The notes below the pieces were generated by a model that saw only the letters and a program-made list of their open reading frames with translations, did no database searches and was not told the origin of the DNA. Below are positions 1 through 12,200 of a stretch of 64,000 bases of DNA, in pieces. A program made the position numbers and the translations under genes. Within the stretch, counting starts at the first letter, position 1, and every line of letters begins with the position of its first letter. Source of the stretch: Fratercula arctica (Eukaryota; Chordata; Aves; Charadriiformes; Alcidae); assembly GCA_947846985.1 (NCBI GenBank), contig CANTUZ010000012.1:21166135-21230134 (forward strand), given 5' to 3'.

Positions 1-718
1 GCTGATACCCTTGTTATCTGACAACACATACAGTACATTCAACAACTTGAAAGGAAGACATCTCACTGCTTTTCCCTCTTTGCTGTTTTCCCAAGAACCC
101 AAAGAAAATCAATGAAATAAATCTCATTTAAGATACATCTATTTAAACCTGATTGACAGAAGACCATATTCAATTAGAGACACACAGGTTTAGTTTGCAC
201 ACACATCAGTAACTATGACACATGGAGACAACTAAATCAAGCAGAACTGCTCCCAGATCCTTGCACGTATCAGCTTACTTTCAAAAAAATAAACTGACAG
301 AGGGGTTTTCTAATTAGTACTAGGTAAAATATTAGTAAGTGGCTCCTAACAAGCAAGCTTCTCTCAGGTTGCCCCTCTACCTGCAGCCGACACGCATTTC
401 AAAAAATAAAAGATTATTTTTGCCAAAAGGAGTTAAGCGGGGCTGGCAATACAGGCACCAGCAGTTACATAAATCAGTGCTAAAAATAAACTTCAGCGGC
501 GCCGGGTGGGCAGCGGCCGGGGCCGGGGACGGCAGCGCCGCCCGCCGAGGCCCGCGGGGCCGGGCTGCAGCCCCACCACGGCGGGAGCACGGCGGGTCCC
601 TCGCCCACCCCAGAGCCAGCCCGCCGGTGGCGCCGACACGGCCGGGGGCCCGCGGCGAGGCCCGGCCCGGTCCAGCCCAACAAGTTGCCGAGTCGGGGCG
701 CGGGCGGCCCCTGCTTAC
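1..718 (-). other. PLPPR5: PLPPR5 intron 1, 5' portion
   Basis: The intron starts at 718 with a GTAAGC donor read on the minus strand and runs out of the window at position 1. Positions 490-718 are very GC-rich and belong to the CpG island. Positions 1-480 are ordinary AT-rich intronic DNA with no recognisable exon or repeat. Long open frames over 340-750 on both strands come from GC richness, not from coding. Confidence 0.85.
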
Positions 719-949
719 CACCAGCACGGGCACGCCTGCGGTCAGCGAGTAGAGCAGCACCGGGGGCACGGCGCTGCGGTCCTCCGGGCCCGGGTAGGGC
801 TTTCTGTACGCGCCCTCGTAGCAGAAGAAGCCTTGCACGTTGACCGTGAAGGTGTCCGTGTACTCGAAATAATAAGCCAGCATCACGGTCCCTGCCATGA
901 TCACCATCTGGAAGTAAAGCATGCTGGTGAGCGGAGAGGGCACTCGCAT
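719..949 (-). CDS. PLPPR5: PLPPR5 first coding exon (partial gene)
   Basis: This exon encodes the first 77 residues of phospholipid phosphatase-related protein 5 (PRG-5), a neuronal six-pass membrane protein that promotes filopodia and spine-like protrusions and lacks the key catalytic residues of true lipid phosphatases (family knowledge). In the translation, residues 10-29 (MLYFQMVIMAGTVMLAYYFE) form the first membrane span. Residues 30-60 are the extracellular loop with YTDTFTVNVQGFFC and KPYPGPED, and residues 61-77 (VPPVLLYSL...VPVLV) begin the second span. These match the mammalian protein almost residue for residue as I recall it. The exon ends in phase 0 at a GTAAGC donor (minus strand, 718-713). 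The start at 949 is chosen because residues LTS before MLYF match the mammalian N-terminus. Its Kozak context is weak (T at -3), while Met10 (922-920) has A at -3. The remaining exons lie beyond position 1 of the window. Confidence 0.95.
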
Positions 950-1530
950 GTACGTGGGCTCCGGCGGCCGCGGCAGCCCCCCTCCCCGGCGGCGCGCTCC
1001 GCCCGCTCCCCGGCGGCATCCACCGCAGGCGGAGGCAGCTCGGCGGCGGCCAGCGGCGCGGTCAGGCCCGCGGGGCGGTGAGGCCCGGGCAAGGCAGGGC
1101 AGGCGGGGGCCCGACCCGCCGCTCCGGCACCGGCTCCAGCGCGGGCGCCGGCTTGTGCAGCGAGCGGAGCGCGGCGGCGAGAGGGGGCGGCTTTGCCCCG
1201 CCCCGCCCGGGGAGCAGCAGCCGCGCCGGACCCCGGCCCGGGCGGGGAGGGAGGGGACGGAGGGGGCGGTGGGGGGGGAGGCCCCGCACCGGCGGCGAAG
1301 GCCAATCTGAAAGTTCCCCGGCCCCGGGACGACTGCCTCGGCATGGCCCCGCCACCGTGATTAGTAAAGTGAACCCTCCCCGCCTCCTGCAGGGTCCCTC
1401 TCTACGCCGACACACACACCTGTACGACCGGCGTGCACAGGCAGGGGAGCAGCCGGAGCTGCCCGCCGCCCCGTCCCGTCCTCGCACGGAGCCGCCGGGG
1501 AGCACCGGGCGCTAGGCACCGCCGGCAACA
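950..1530 (-). promoter_or_regulatory. PLPPR5: PLPPR5 5' UTR and promoter region
   Basis: This region lies directly upstream of the PLPPR5 start codon. It has several GC boxes (for example GGGGGCGG at about 1263 and GGGGGCGGC near 1184) and a CCAAT motif at 1302-1306, about 350 bp upstream of the start codon. No TATA box is apparent, which fits a dispersed CpG-island promoter. The transcription start cannot be placed from sequence alone. Confidence 0.6.
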
Positions 1531-1575
1531 GCAGCTCGGGGGTGCCCGGGCAGGCAAAGGGATCGCCGCTGTTTG

Positions 1576-2811
1576 CCGGGGTAGCAAAGGCCTCAAAATG
1601 GAAATACATGCTCTTTCGTATATGGATAACCATTAAAGCAATTGACATTTAAAGCTTTCGTTTGACAACCATAAAGAAAATGGGTAACTGGACACGAAGC
1701 TATCCTCGGCCAAGTAACATGACGGAGTAAGAGGAGAGTCTGCTCCAATGCTGGGAGAAATCATACGTATATAAATGCAAGAGTTCCACTTAAAAATACA
1801 TATATAGCACATACACCTAAGAATAGACAACTGTGCCAAATGCTTGCACAGATTCACCCGTGTGCAGGCTCTAGCCTGGATTCCCAAAGACGACAGATAA
1901 AAAGATAAAAAGTTACTTAAAGGCACTCCCACCCCTGCTCCAAAACGTTATATGGCCAGGAAACAGTCTTGAAAGGGACACCTTAGCCTTAAAGATTCCA
2001 CTTGGCTTACTTAGTAAAGGCTGTTAGAAATAACAAATGAGATTTGATCACCCTGTTTTATAATGTGTAATCATTCTCATAGTGTTGTACTTCGGCTTCG
2101 ACTGTTCGTTTTCCTTCCCTTTCAAGAGAATTTTGTTCATATTCAGTGATGTTAGTCTCCATGCATTTATTTTTAATCAGCCCTTGAAGAACACACTCTT
2201 CATGCCTGGATTCCACATCCAGTCTATTTTTATGTGTTCTTAACATACTCCCCAGAAGAATCTAAATCCTGTCATTCTCATTGCTCACCAGACTTAGCTG
2301 AGTAGCTACCTACCTTTGTGAAAAATGCATAGTGAGACATGAGATATCTTGTGGTGAATTCTGCCTAGCACAGAGTTTATTTTCCCCATTTCTTTAGTGC
2401 AGTCCAATATCCATTTCTATACACTCAAAAGTCATAATTTCATCCTGGATATTGCATACAAATATCCTCATTGTTAGGGCAGACCAAAGTATTGGCTTTG
2501 TTAGACCAAAGTCAAAGCAGGACTGCAATGAGCAGCAGACTCGGTTCTTCAGCTCTGCTTGAGTGGATGCCCCAGAGAAACACTGGTGGTATATTTCTTT
2601 CAAAAAATGGCATTGGGGGAAAATCAACCCTTTTCCAGTAACCAGCTAATAAAATACTCCGCATTTTGCTATTACAAGCCAACTTCTATTTATAGATATA
2701 CCATATAGATATACCGATGTAGATATATTGCATATAGGAATTAGAGGACAGAAAAAGTCCTGTTTTTACAAAAAAAAATTAAAGGTACGATCAAAATCTC
2801 TGAAGCATTTT
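1576..2811. other. Intergenic, no gene seen
   Basis: This is AT-rich DNA upstream of the PLPPR5 island. The only local structure is an AT-rich imperfect direct repeat around 2690-2735, in which TAGATATACC recurs. No coding, RNA or mobile-element signal was recognised. Confidence 0.6.
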
Positions 2812-3095
2812 GGATCATAGATTTTGGAAAGAATCTCCATAGGTCACATGGTCCAACCGCCTGCTCAACACAGGCCCCATTAGATCAGGTTGCTCAGTCC
2901 AGTCAAGTATCTCAAAGGATGGAGATTCCACAACCACTCTAGCCAAGCTGTAACAGTGCTCAACCACTGACATAAAACATTTTTTCCTTATATTAAGCCA
3001 GAATTTTCTGTGTTCCATCCTGGGCCTGCTGACTCTGCGCCTGTCACTGGAAACCTGGAGAGAAGAATCTGACTCTCCCTTCTCTACACCCCACC
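2812..3095 (-). mobile_element. CR1 LINE, old 3'-end fragment
   Basis: The element lies on the minus strand with its 3' terminus at 2812, where the plus strand reads GGATCATAGATTTTGG, a decayed copy of the CR1 terminal repeat. Read on the minus strand it translates to remnants of the CR1 reverse-transcriptase C-terminus: NIRKKCF, SVVEHCYSLARVVVESPSFEI. These correspond to the family pattern 'FF..RVVKHW..LP.EVVESPSLEIF'. It is 5' truncated, as CR1 copies usually are, and diverged enough to be old. The open frame across it is a relic, not a gene. Confidence 0.88.
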
Positions 3096-6000
3096 ATGAG
3101 GTAGAAGTAAACAATAGTAAGAAATGCCCTTCGCCTTCACTTGTTGAAGCTAAGCAAAATTAATAACACTTCTAGTGCTACAGGAATACATCTGTATCCT
3201 GAGTGCTCAGTCTTTTCTGTTGATACACAAATGCTAGCAAGTATATATCGGCTGACATTAAATTAAGCATAAAGCTATTAAAGGGATTATTAAGGGGCAT
3301 TACAACAAAGAGAGTTTGTTCTTGTGCTTTTCTCTTACACTACAACAGTGACACTATTTAGGCTCTAATGTGGGGCTTCCAATCATTTAAAAACATGGCG
3401 TTCAATGGGCCAGAATAATTCTACTAGGTACAGTATTCACTTGTATTATTTGGCTCAATCTAGTGCCCATGCTTCAAATACTACAGGTGGACTTGCCATT
3501 TAATAGCGTTACAAACCAGAGAATACAGGATTTAAGTCAAAGAGGCATTTTAAAGTCAGCTTCATCTGTAGTCAACTCAGAGTCAGCTCAGAGTGATGAG
3601 AGTCAAATCAGGTCACTGATGAAAAAAACTAAACCACAAAAATGTCAGGCTCTGGTTTTAATTTAAAAAAAAATGGCGCTACATAGGCAAATTGATTGAT
3701 TGGCAACTTGATGTTTCACTGAGGAATTAATGGAATTAATTATTCTCTTTCTCCAACCCCCAGGTGTTAGAGTAAAGATCATTAGGTGAGGAAATTAGTC
3801 CGGTCATCTTATTGAATAACAAGGGGCTCAACTACAGAGTAGATGACCAGATGCCCAAAAACTTTAAAGCATAAAGTATATAAAAATTTCAATTATTTTT
3901 TTCTTTGAAAGCTCCGTAAACTTATAACTGTTTTTGAAAATAATGATGAACTGTGTATTTATTTTTATACAAGTAAGGCCTGCTCTGGCACTGTCATCCT
4001 TTCTCAGCCCCTTCTTCCTTTTCTCCCATTTTGAAGAATTTTTTTTCCTGTGTGAAAGGCTTGGTTTCTTGCAGCTGATAAAGTCAAATTAAAATCTGCA
4101 TTAGGTTCTGTCTGACTTGCACCAGTTGAAAAACACCCATGCACTTGATGTTTGCTACTGTTCTCCTCATAGAAGTTGACTGTTGCACTGTGTAGCCTGC
4201 TTTTTTGGTATAATAATGAAGGATGGAAATGCTTAGGCACACACAGGTAAGGCAGGTCCAAGCTCCACAAGATGCTCAGATTATTACTAAAGCAAAAAGA
4301 CAATAATACCAAATATTGCTTTATTTTAATACTCATAAACAAATTCCCATTGTTGCAGACATACTTGATAAGGATGGCCTGCACCCCAGTGGCTCGCCTT
4401 CATGATTATGCAGTTAGCTGATCAAGTAAAACCAGAGCTATACTTTTTATTATAGTGAACGTGAGGTTTATTGGCTGCACAGTTGAATATGCAAACATTT
4501 ATTAAATCAAACAAACAGAAGCACAAGAACACAATCCCCAGTGCCTAAGGCAGCCAGCTAAATATATTCTGCAATCACAGTATTCCCTGCTGATTTATAT
4601 CAGTGATATACAATGACAGCAGAATGGCAGAGAAAAGCCCAGAACCAACAATTTTTGTTTCAGAAGGTGAAATTGTCAGTTGACAGATAACAGATAGAGT
4701 GGTTTTGAAACTAACTTTCTTGGGAATAATGCCACTGATCTCAGAGCAGGAGTTCCCCTGATAGTCCCCATAGATTTAGCTTGTTCTTTTCATTTGCTAC
4801 CTAATTTTAAGTGAACTATCAGCTCAAGAGACACAATGTAGAGCAGGGCAGACAGAGAGAAACCTTAGCTGCGCTGTTCTGAAATACTTTGAAATCATGA
4901 CCTTCATTACAGGGAGCTATTTCCAATTCCAAACCAAATTCACTAACCTTTCATGTGTTTACATCACCACTTTTTATAGTATTTTCTAGTTATAAAACAT
5001 TTCTATGGCAAAAGGCAGTAAAGAAACAAAGCCAACCCAACAAAGGCTTCTCAATGTGAAGAAAAATAAGGATTGATATTAAATCATCCCACTGTTTTTA
5101 CTTTTCTGTTTACCTCTTTCATGCTTTATCAGAGTGACAGCAGCTGGCAACCCCATGGCTGTTTCCCTGTTACATCTCCACATTACTACACTAAACCAGA
5201 CCCTTCTGAAGGGCATATTGCATCTGTGTTGATGGTGCAGCAGCAGGGAAGAGACAGAATGAACTAAAACCTTTAGAGACCTCCTGGCTTTATCCAGGAA
5301 GAAAATTAGGAAAAGTCCCCTAATTTGGCAAACAGCAGGAGAGAGATTTACTTACATACAAACTTTAGAAGAACATTTGTTATTTGATGCAAGCTTTACT
5401 CTGCCAACATACAATGGTCTCTTCCTGTGTATTTAATAACAGATATTGTTAAGAGGTAACTAAAAGGAGATTTTAATTATTTAATTAAATTATTTCATTA
5501 TCTGCCTAATCCATCAGTGATTTAAGTCCTAAAGCCCAGGGCATTTACTGCTAAAATTTATGCTTGTAGGACCATCATAATACAAGAGAAAAATAGTTTT
5601 CTAGCAGTTGGTGCACAGCACAGAATCAGAAATGGGGTCTTGCCCAAAACACTTTTGGTATGATTCTAACAAGTTAGATACCGAATCTAAGCTTTTCATA
5701 TGGTCTTAGTGTGTAGTTCGCAGAGAGAGACAACTCCAGTAGGTGACTAAGCTCTACTACATTAGGGCAGGATGAATCATCCTCTGAAAATGCCATTCAT
5801 TCCATCCTAAGAAATACCATCCCCTGATGATACTACTTGCCACAACAGTGAAACAATCTTTGATGACTAGCTTAGACTAGCACCCTTCTTTTAAAGGGCT
5901 CTAGTGAGATGTGATCAATTTTACTCTTAACTTTCACTTGCACATAGCTAAACTAGCTCCAAAATAGGAATTATACTTTCCAAGACTCATGTAGGAAAAG

Positions 6001-9000
6001 TCAAATTAGCAGCAGCATAAGCATTAATATTGTATTGGTATTGCAGTATTATCTAGAGCTAGACCCTATTCCCAGAGAAGACAACATTTTGCCCCAGTAA
6101 GTTTGGACACCTCATACAATGCAGTGCAAGTATATGAGAGAGTGAGCAGATGGAGATGAAACAAATGAGGAGGACACGGCAACAATGAAATGATTGAGTT
6201 TGAGATAATGAGTAGCAGTCACAGCACATTAGTTGCCTAGTCAGTGTTTACATCAGTAAGATAATTAATCTTCTTAAAACTGCTTGCTATCTTCAAATTA
6301 AGGAGAAGTATTATTGCATGTAAGTTCTTCATAGGTTAGAAGAGAAATTAGGGATGCCAGAAGGACACCATGTACTTAAGGCCTGTACATCTTGAGAACT
6401 AAAGCCTGTTTTAGCATATCTACCACTGTCAAAATAAAAAAATACAGAATGCAGTTTTGTCAATGTGAAATGAAATTAAACACTGATATTGAAAGCTCAA
6501 ATAATGATTATTTATCCTGACCTAAGATAAACTTAGGGAAAAGCGTACCACTTAGAAAATTGTTACCACAGCTACAAAGTTACCTTCATTGGTGGGCACA
6601 TTTTTGGTAACTGCAATGTTATATGAACTGACTGTAAACTTGGCAATCTTTGCCATAATTGGTCCAATAAAAATCATATGAGTAACCTTAGGATCTTGGA
6701 ATAAAACTTCTCATCTCATTCACCCAGAATATCATCATTCTTTTCATTTCTTTCGATGAAAGAAAACTCCTTTCCAAGGTAATCAGCGATACCTTGGAAT
6801 ATTGATGCATCAGATTCCTGAACAGTAGCTGACATAAGCAGAGCACTAACTAGCCTATTCATGGGGCACTAGTCAAGTGGGAAAAAAAAAAAAAGATCAT
6901 AAAAGATCACACAGACCTGCCCTGTGCAGTACACTGTATGTATCTGTACAACCGATTTTGTACATAATCCAAAATTATTTCAGACATTTGTGCAATGCCT
7001 GAAGGTTTTACAGACCAATCCTAAAACTCTCCTTACATATTGCTGAATTAATTTCACTCATTTGAATATGGCAGTTTGCTATGTTGTAGTTTACCTTCTC
7101 TTTTGTACCTTTTTTATTATAAATAGTGAGACTAATTAATACAATTTATTGGCTAAATATTCTGTACAGCCTTTAAGGGGATGTGCTTAAAGTAAATGTT
7201 TGCCCACTCCTCAAAATTCTACATTTTAAGTATAAAATTTTTATCAATTTGAAAACACACAAGTATGAAGGAAGGAAATGGCCAGTCCATCCAGCCACCT
7301 TTCTGTGTTTACTGATGCCCCCACCCACAGCTCAGCCACCTTTAGGAACTGGGGTCTAGCAGTCCCCGGTGCTTTTACACATACTGTAAACACACTGCTC
7401 AAAGATCTGTGAGCAACAGCTGAAGTTACCAGAGAGATGGAGATAAACTTCTGCTTTAACTGAAGGAGACCTTGTTCGTTTGCAGGAAAACTTGTGTGAA
7501 AAATCACACCCTGTCTGCTTGCAGGGTTGATGTTTTATAGCCTAGTCTCTACCTGGATGAATCCACCCTCTCATTTTTAAATTCCACACTTAAACAGAAG
7601 TGTGACGAATTTTTAGTTCTGCACGCTTGCCATCACTATCTTTTGCTAATTCCATGACTGTGGAATAAAATATTCTGAGATACTGAGAAGGGGAGAGGTA
7701 AAACCATCCAAAAGTGCGTAAAAGAAATTGGACTGTCACACGGGCTTGGGACTCAGCATGGAATTGTGAGGTCTTCCTTCCAAGGCTGAGGATTCCTCAA
7801 TCTGGGGACAGTTGCATAGTAAAACTTGCAGAGTCACCTCTTCCCATAACCAAGCTTGGCCCTTAGCAATTATATCATGACCAGGTAAGACTCCAAAGAT
7901 ACTTTCAAACACAAGTCTGTACATAAGATTAAATTGACCCACTTACTTTCTCTCAAAAGGGAAAGACAAATAGGCTAATATCATAAATTATGCACCATAA
8001 TCACTGCATACTTCCAGCTTTTGTTATCGTTTAATGTATGCAGCTCATCCTGGCAGGAGTCCAGTACGTCCTCTGTAAGGGTTTCTGCTAGATAAGCTCA
8101 CACAGAGTTGTGCCGTAGAACTACTTATGTTCTTACAAATTATACCAGACATTTCTCATTAGCATTACACCTGAAATCCCATTCCCAAGTTGGATATTAT
8201 CCATTATTTCATAAAATTAAGATGAAAAGCATAGGAAGAGCAAGTTCAGGATACTTTTAGCCAGTGGTTCAATGGAGAAAAAGGAAGAAAAAAAAAATCC
8301 CACAGAATTTACAGAACAGAATTACAGACACTTTTCATTGCTACCAGGTAATTGTTCAAGAAAGCTAGAAATAAAGCTGATGATTTTCTTAGATTACTTT
8401 GAAAATTTAAGTCCAATTCATAATACTCATCACCCAGAACCCAGCTCTTCTGTACCCTGGTGTAGCCCCCAGCATTCACAATCCATAGAGCTACAAGAAA
8501 CACAGGTATCACACATTTCCAGTCAACACCAAGACATTCATGTTACATTCATGTTTTCACACACATCCTTTCTCTAAAAATGTCCTTTCTTCTGTAGCTT
8601 GTTCATGAGCATACAGTGAAGACAGAAAACTCAAGAAAGAGGAAAACGTAAAGCCTAGTGACAAAAAGTAGTCAACTACAAAGACACAAAGCATTCGTAC
8701 AGCCCTGTGATACTGCTGTGAATGAAACCATCACCAGACCGGTGAGGACACATTTGACAGGAATTTCCTCCACTGGTTTGTTTCACAAAGCCATGTTGTT
8801 CATGCCCACTGCAGGATAGATGCCTCTTCACTTTGAGAACCCCCCACCTTCTGCAGAACACCGCCTCTACACCACCCCTTCTGGTTACAAGGCTAAGCTC
8901 AGAGCAGGACTAAAAAGACAACCTTTTTAAAGGCATTAGGCCTGCTCACACTGAAGTTAGTAAGTGCATTTCTCTGAATAAAACGATCGATCCAGGAAGC

Positions 9001-9039
9001 ATCCATTTCCATCCATCACTATTCAGATACTTTCCTCCT
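3096..9039. other. Intergenic, no gene seen
   Basis: Nearly 6 kb of AT-rich single-copy-looking DNA. It contains an A-run at about 6882-6895 and scattered short open frames under 130 codons with no recognisable protein. No RNA gene or mobile element was recognised. Ancient unrecognised repeats are possible. Confidence 0.55.
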
Positions 9040-9200
9040 ATCAAGGTATCTCCATCAATGGAGATATTCAAAACTTCACTGATGAGGCTCTGAGGAACCC
9101 GACCTAAAATTGAAGTCAGCCCTGCTCTGAACACATGGGTGGGTTACAGGACTGCCAGGAGTCCCCTCAAACCTAAATTTTTCTGTGATTCTCTGAATTA
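9040..9200 (+). mobile_element. CR1 LINE, short 3'-end fragment
   Basis: The plus strand reads AGGTATCTCCATCAATGGAG, then ATATTCAAAACT, then GAGGCTCTGAG, and ends in TTCTGTGATTCTCTGA. This is the order found in the last 160 bp of CR1 (the 'GAGATATTCAAAAC' block, the 'GGTTGGAC' block here decayed, then the TTCTGTGATTCT terminal repeats). It is on the plus strand, strongly 5' truncated and diverged. Confidence 0.82.
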
Positions 9201-12200
9201 CTTCTGATTTACTCTGACCCATAGATTTGCAGTCTTTAGTCTTAACGATTATAATCTATTCTAATGCAATTATTGTAATTCTCTTGATTATTGTAATTTA
9301 TATCTAAAAATAAAATCATATTTCCTTTAAATTGGTGAATGGGTACAAAGCAAAACTGCGCATCCACTTACCTACACTGGTAGCAACAAAGATATCCCTT
9401 AATTTTCCCCTTTCTAAAGGGACAGTCCTATACATACATACATGTAGGCTCCAATAAGGTGCTATATAAAACCTGTTAGAGGATTGGTTCTTAAAAAAAT
9501 AATCTGAGAGGCTACCCCTTTGACTTGGTGATCATTTCTCATCATAATTACCTTCCAGGCAAAAAGTATATTGTCAAGCATTAGCAGGAGACTCAGGAAG
9601 GCAGCAAGGAGGGAAATAAACAGTTGAAAAGTCACTTCTGAGAGACACAGCAACAGCCTTTGCTGCTTTGAGAAGCGAATCCTGAAATGCAAGGAGCAGC
9701 TGGAAAGGTAAAGAGCCAGAGTAATAATAAAATAATAAATAAACCAGCTTTTGGAGATCCTTTGTGGTAACTTGCTATAGTTGGTACCATGAATTATTAA
9801 TAACCAAAGCTTTCAAGCTCTGTTAAATGAAGTTACTTGAGATTGCTTCTCATTTAAAAAGATTCTGTGTTTAACAAATTGTTAGGCTAAAGGGTAAGAA
9901 ATTTATTAGATTAGAATATGAATATAACTGATATAATAGGGGACACTCAAATTATTATGTAACAAAATATATGCTTGTTTGGTTAATACACAGCTCTTTA
10001 CTTTGATCTCTGCTTTTGGAAATCCTTAGTCATTTGATGCCTTATTCATCCAGCTAACCAGCTTAACTCCAGACAACCAACTGTACTAAAAGAAAGAAGT
10101 GGCAAGTGATCATGTGGGGAAAAAAAGATTAAAGAAGGAAAGGGGGGGGGGCAAGAGAGATTTGTACATAGGTACGTTTACAAAGTTGGCTAAAACATCA
10201 GAAATTGAAATTACAGGTTTCTTGTGGGAAAATGCAGTTAAGTGGGGGGTTCTGTAGGCTCCTGCCAGAGCGAAAGGATTAAAAGGTAGCAGCTCAACAG
10301 CTCAGGCAGGCAGCTAGTGCATTGGCATGGCAGCAGGACAATATGAAGAGAGCTTGATTCTGCATAGCCAGCCTGGCTCATCGTACGCCTGCCAGGTGGT
10401 AGAGGGGTAAGAAGGCCATATCACTGGGACGGAATCAAGGAATATAAAATATCTTCAGGATTCATTTCAGGAGAGGATTAATTGATATCTGCCAGAACTA
10501 AGATCAGTATCTCTTTTCTGTTATGACCGCCTAGTGACTTTACTCTTACAGCCTTAAAGCATCATGCAGTTTTTACACTCTTCACATTGCCAGAAACTAT
10601 CACTTTTAGAAGCATATAAGGCTCATTTACTTTGAACTGACTGCTGTGTAGTAAAGCTGTAAGTGTGAAGTACAACTACCTCAGAAATAGAGAGACATTA
10701 AAATATTATTAGTGTTTGGTCTTTCCCCCCCATAAGAATTCTGTTAATTTAGAGAAATTAAAATCCATAGGAGATCTGAGTACAGAACATAAGGGCTGCA
10801 GAATCAGATTCTCACTAAGTTGGCACAAAAATTAACCTTTGGGAAATGGAGTGGGCAGTTGCTAAAAAGACACAACCATCTTAGGACACATAATTTTTAT
10901 GGCATTAACCTTTTCTTCATAGAGCAATGCCAATATCCAGCATGCTGATTACTGCTTCTACAGTAACTAGGACAGTATCCAAATTGGATTTAAGCAAGTT
11001 ATTTAGCTTATTAGGCATCCTAATGTCCAGTGTTTAATTCCATTAGGAACATTTAAAATTTCAGTTAGCAAATAAAAAGAAAAGTCATCCCACAGAAAAG
11101 GGAACAATATCAGATTTGTCCCAGCTGACCTTGGCATTAGTTACACAGCCAAAGTCAAGAATAAGTTTAGGAAAACCATGTATGGTGTATTATGTACAAC
11201 TATAAAAAATGCATATCATCCACACAGGTTTTGATTGTGCACTCTCTACTTAATATCTCAACTGTTTCACAATAACATTGCAACTAGCAACTCCAGAAAT
11301 AAGGGTAATGAAAACGGGGATGCAGAGCAGCTTTTGTCATATAATCTTCCTCAAAGATAGAAAAAAATCTTGAAAGGAGAAATTTTCATTGCTGTTGATA
11401 CACAGCAATTTAATCCTGCACCAGTAGCTGTATCTTACTAGTTTTATGTAATAAATAGATACTTCTTACTTCTACATAATCTTTTCATTTCGGTTTTCAA
11501 GAAAAATATCACCAGTGTGGGTGTTTTAAAGAAATACAGAGTAATAAAGCTTATAAATCAATTGGGATATTTATGCTATACAAGTTCTTAGAAAATACTT
11601 CCACTATCTAAAAATATCCCTACACATACTAAAAATATCCCACAGAGAAAGGAAAGTTCAATTCCTTGTTCATATCCAATAGGTATAGAACACATAATGC
11701 CCTCCCTTCTTCTAGGATAGCCATCAGGAGAGATAAACCATAATGCATTCACTGGAGAATTTTTTTCTCCCTGCATTTCTCACGGTCAGGGCTGGAAGTC
11801 ATTGCATCAGAGAGAAGAGCAAAAATTCTGGAAACCTCTTCAGACTTCAAGACCATACCAGAAAAAAAATCATTCATGGATTAGTTTCCCTCAGATTATA
11901 GCTCCCTTGGATCCCGCTGTCCTTGGCATCTCCTCTTCCTGCCTTCTTGTGCTTTGATCTATTTCTTATAAGTAAAACAGATGTTATGAAAAGCAGAAGA
12001 AACAGTACCTGCTTCATGTTGTTGGCTACTACAATCAAATTCAGTACCAGCAGGTGAAGATGATCAAAGAGGAGGAGATGGCCCATTTCTGCACTGCCTG
12101 GGGTGACTGACACAACCCTTACATGCAGGACATTTTCATGCATCTGGTTCTCTGTTATGCACGTCCTTAAACAATTATTTGCTACAGTGAAATTGCTTAC

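Larger units (their letters stand above)
490..1575. promoter_or_regulatory. CpG island over PLPPR5 exon 1
   Basis: About 1.1 kb of very GC-rich, CpG-dense sequence stands out sharply from AT-rich flanks. It covers the start of intron 1, the first coding exon and the upstream region. Such an island is typical of a vertebrate promoter of a developmentally regulated gene. Many overlapping open frames here on both strands are stop-poor GC artefacts. Edges are judged by eye. Confidence 0.85.

Noticed and set aside
752..780. RE1/REST-like string CAGCACCGGGGGCACGGCGC
   Set aside because: The half sites are spaced and matched imperfectly, and the string lies in the coding exon where the protein sequence explains it.
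339..1515. Many overlapping open frames of 130-190 codons on both strands
   Set aside because: They lie in the CpG island, where stop codons are rare. Only the frame matching PLPPR5 has family similarity.
2815..3114. 99-codon minus-strand open frame
   Set aside because: It is the decayed C-terminal coding part of a CR1 element, not a host gene.
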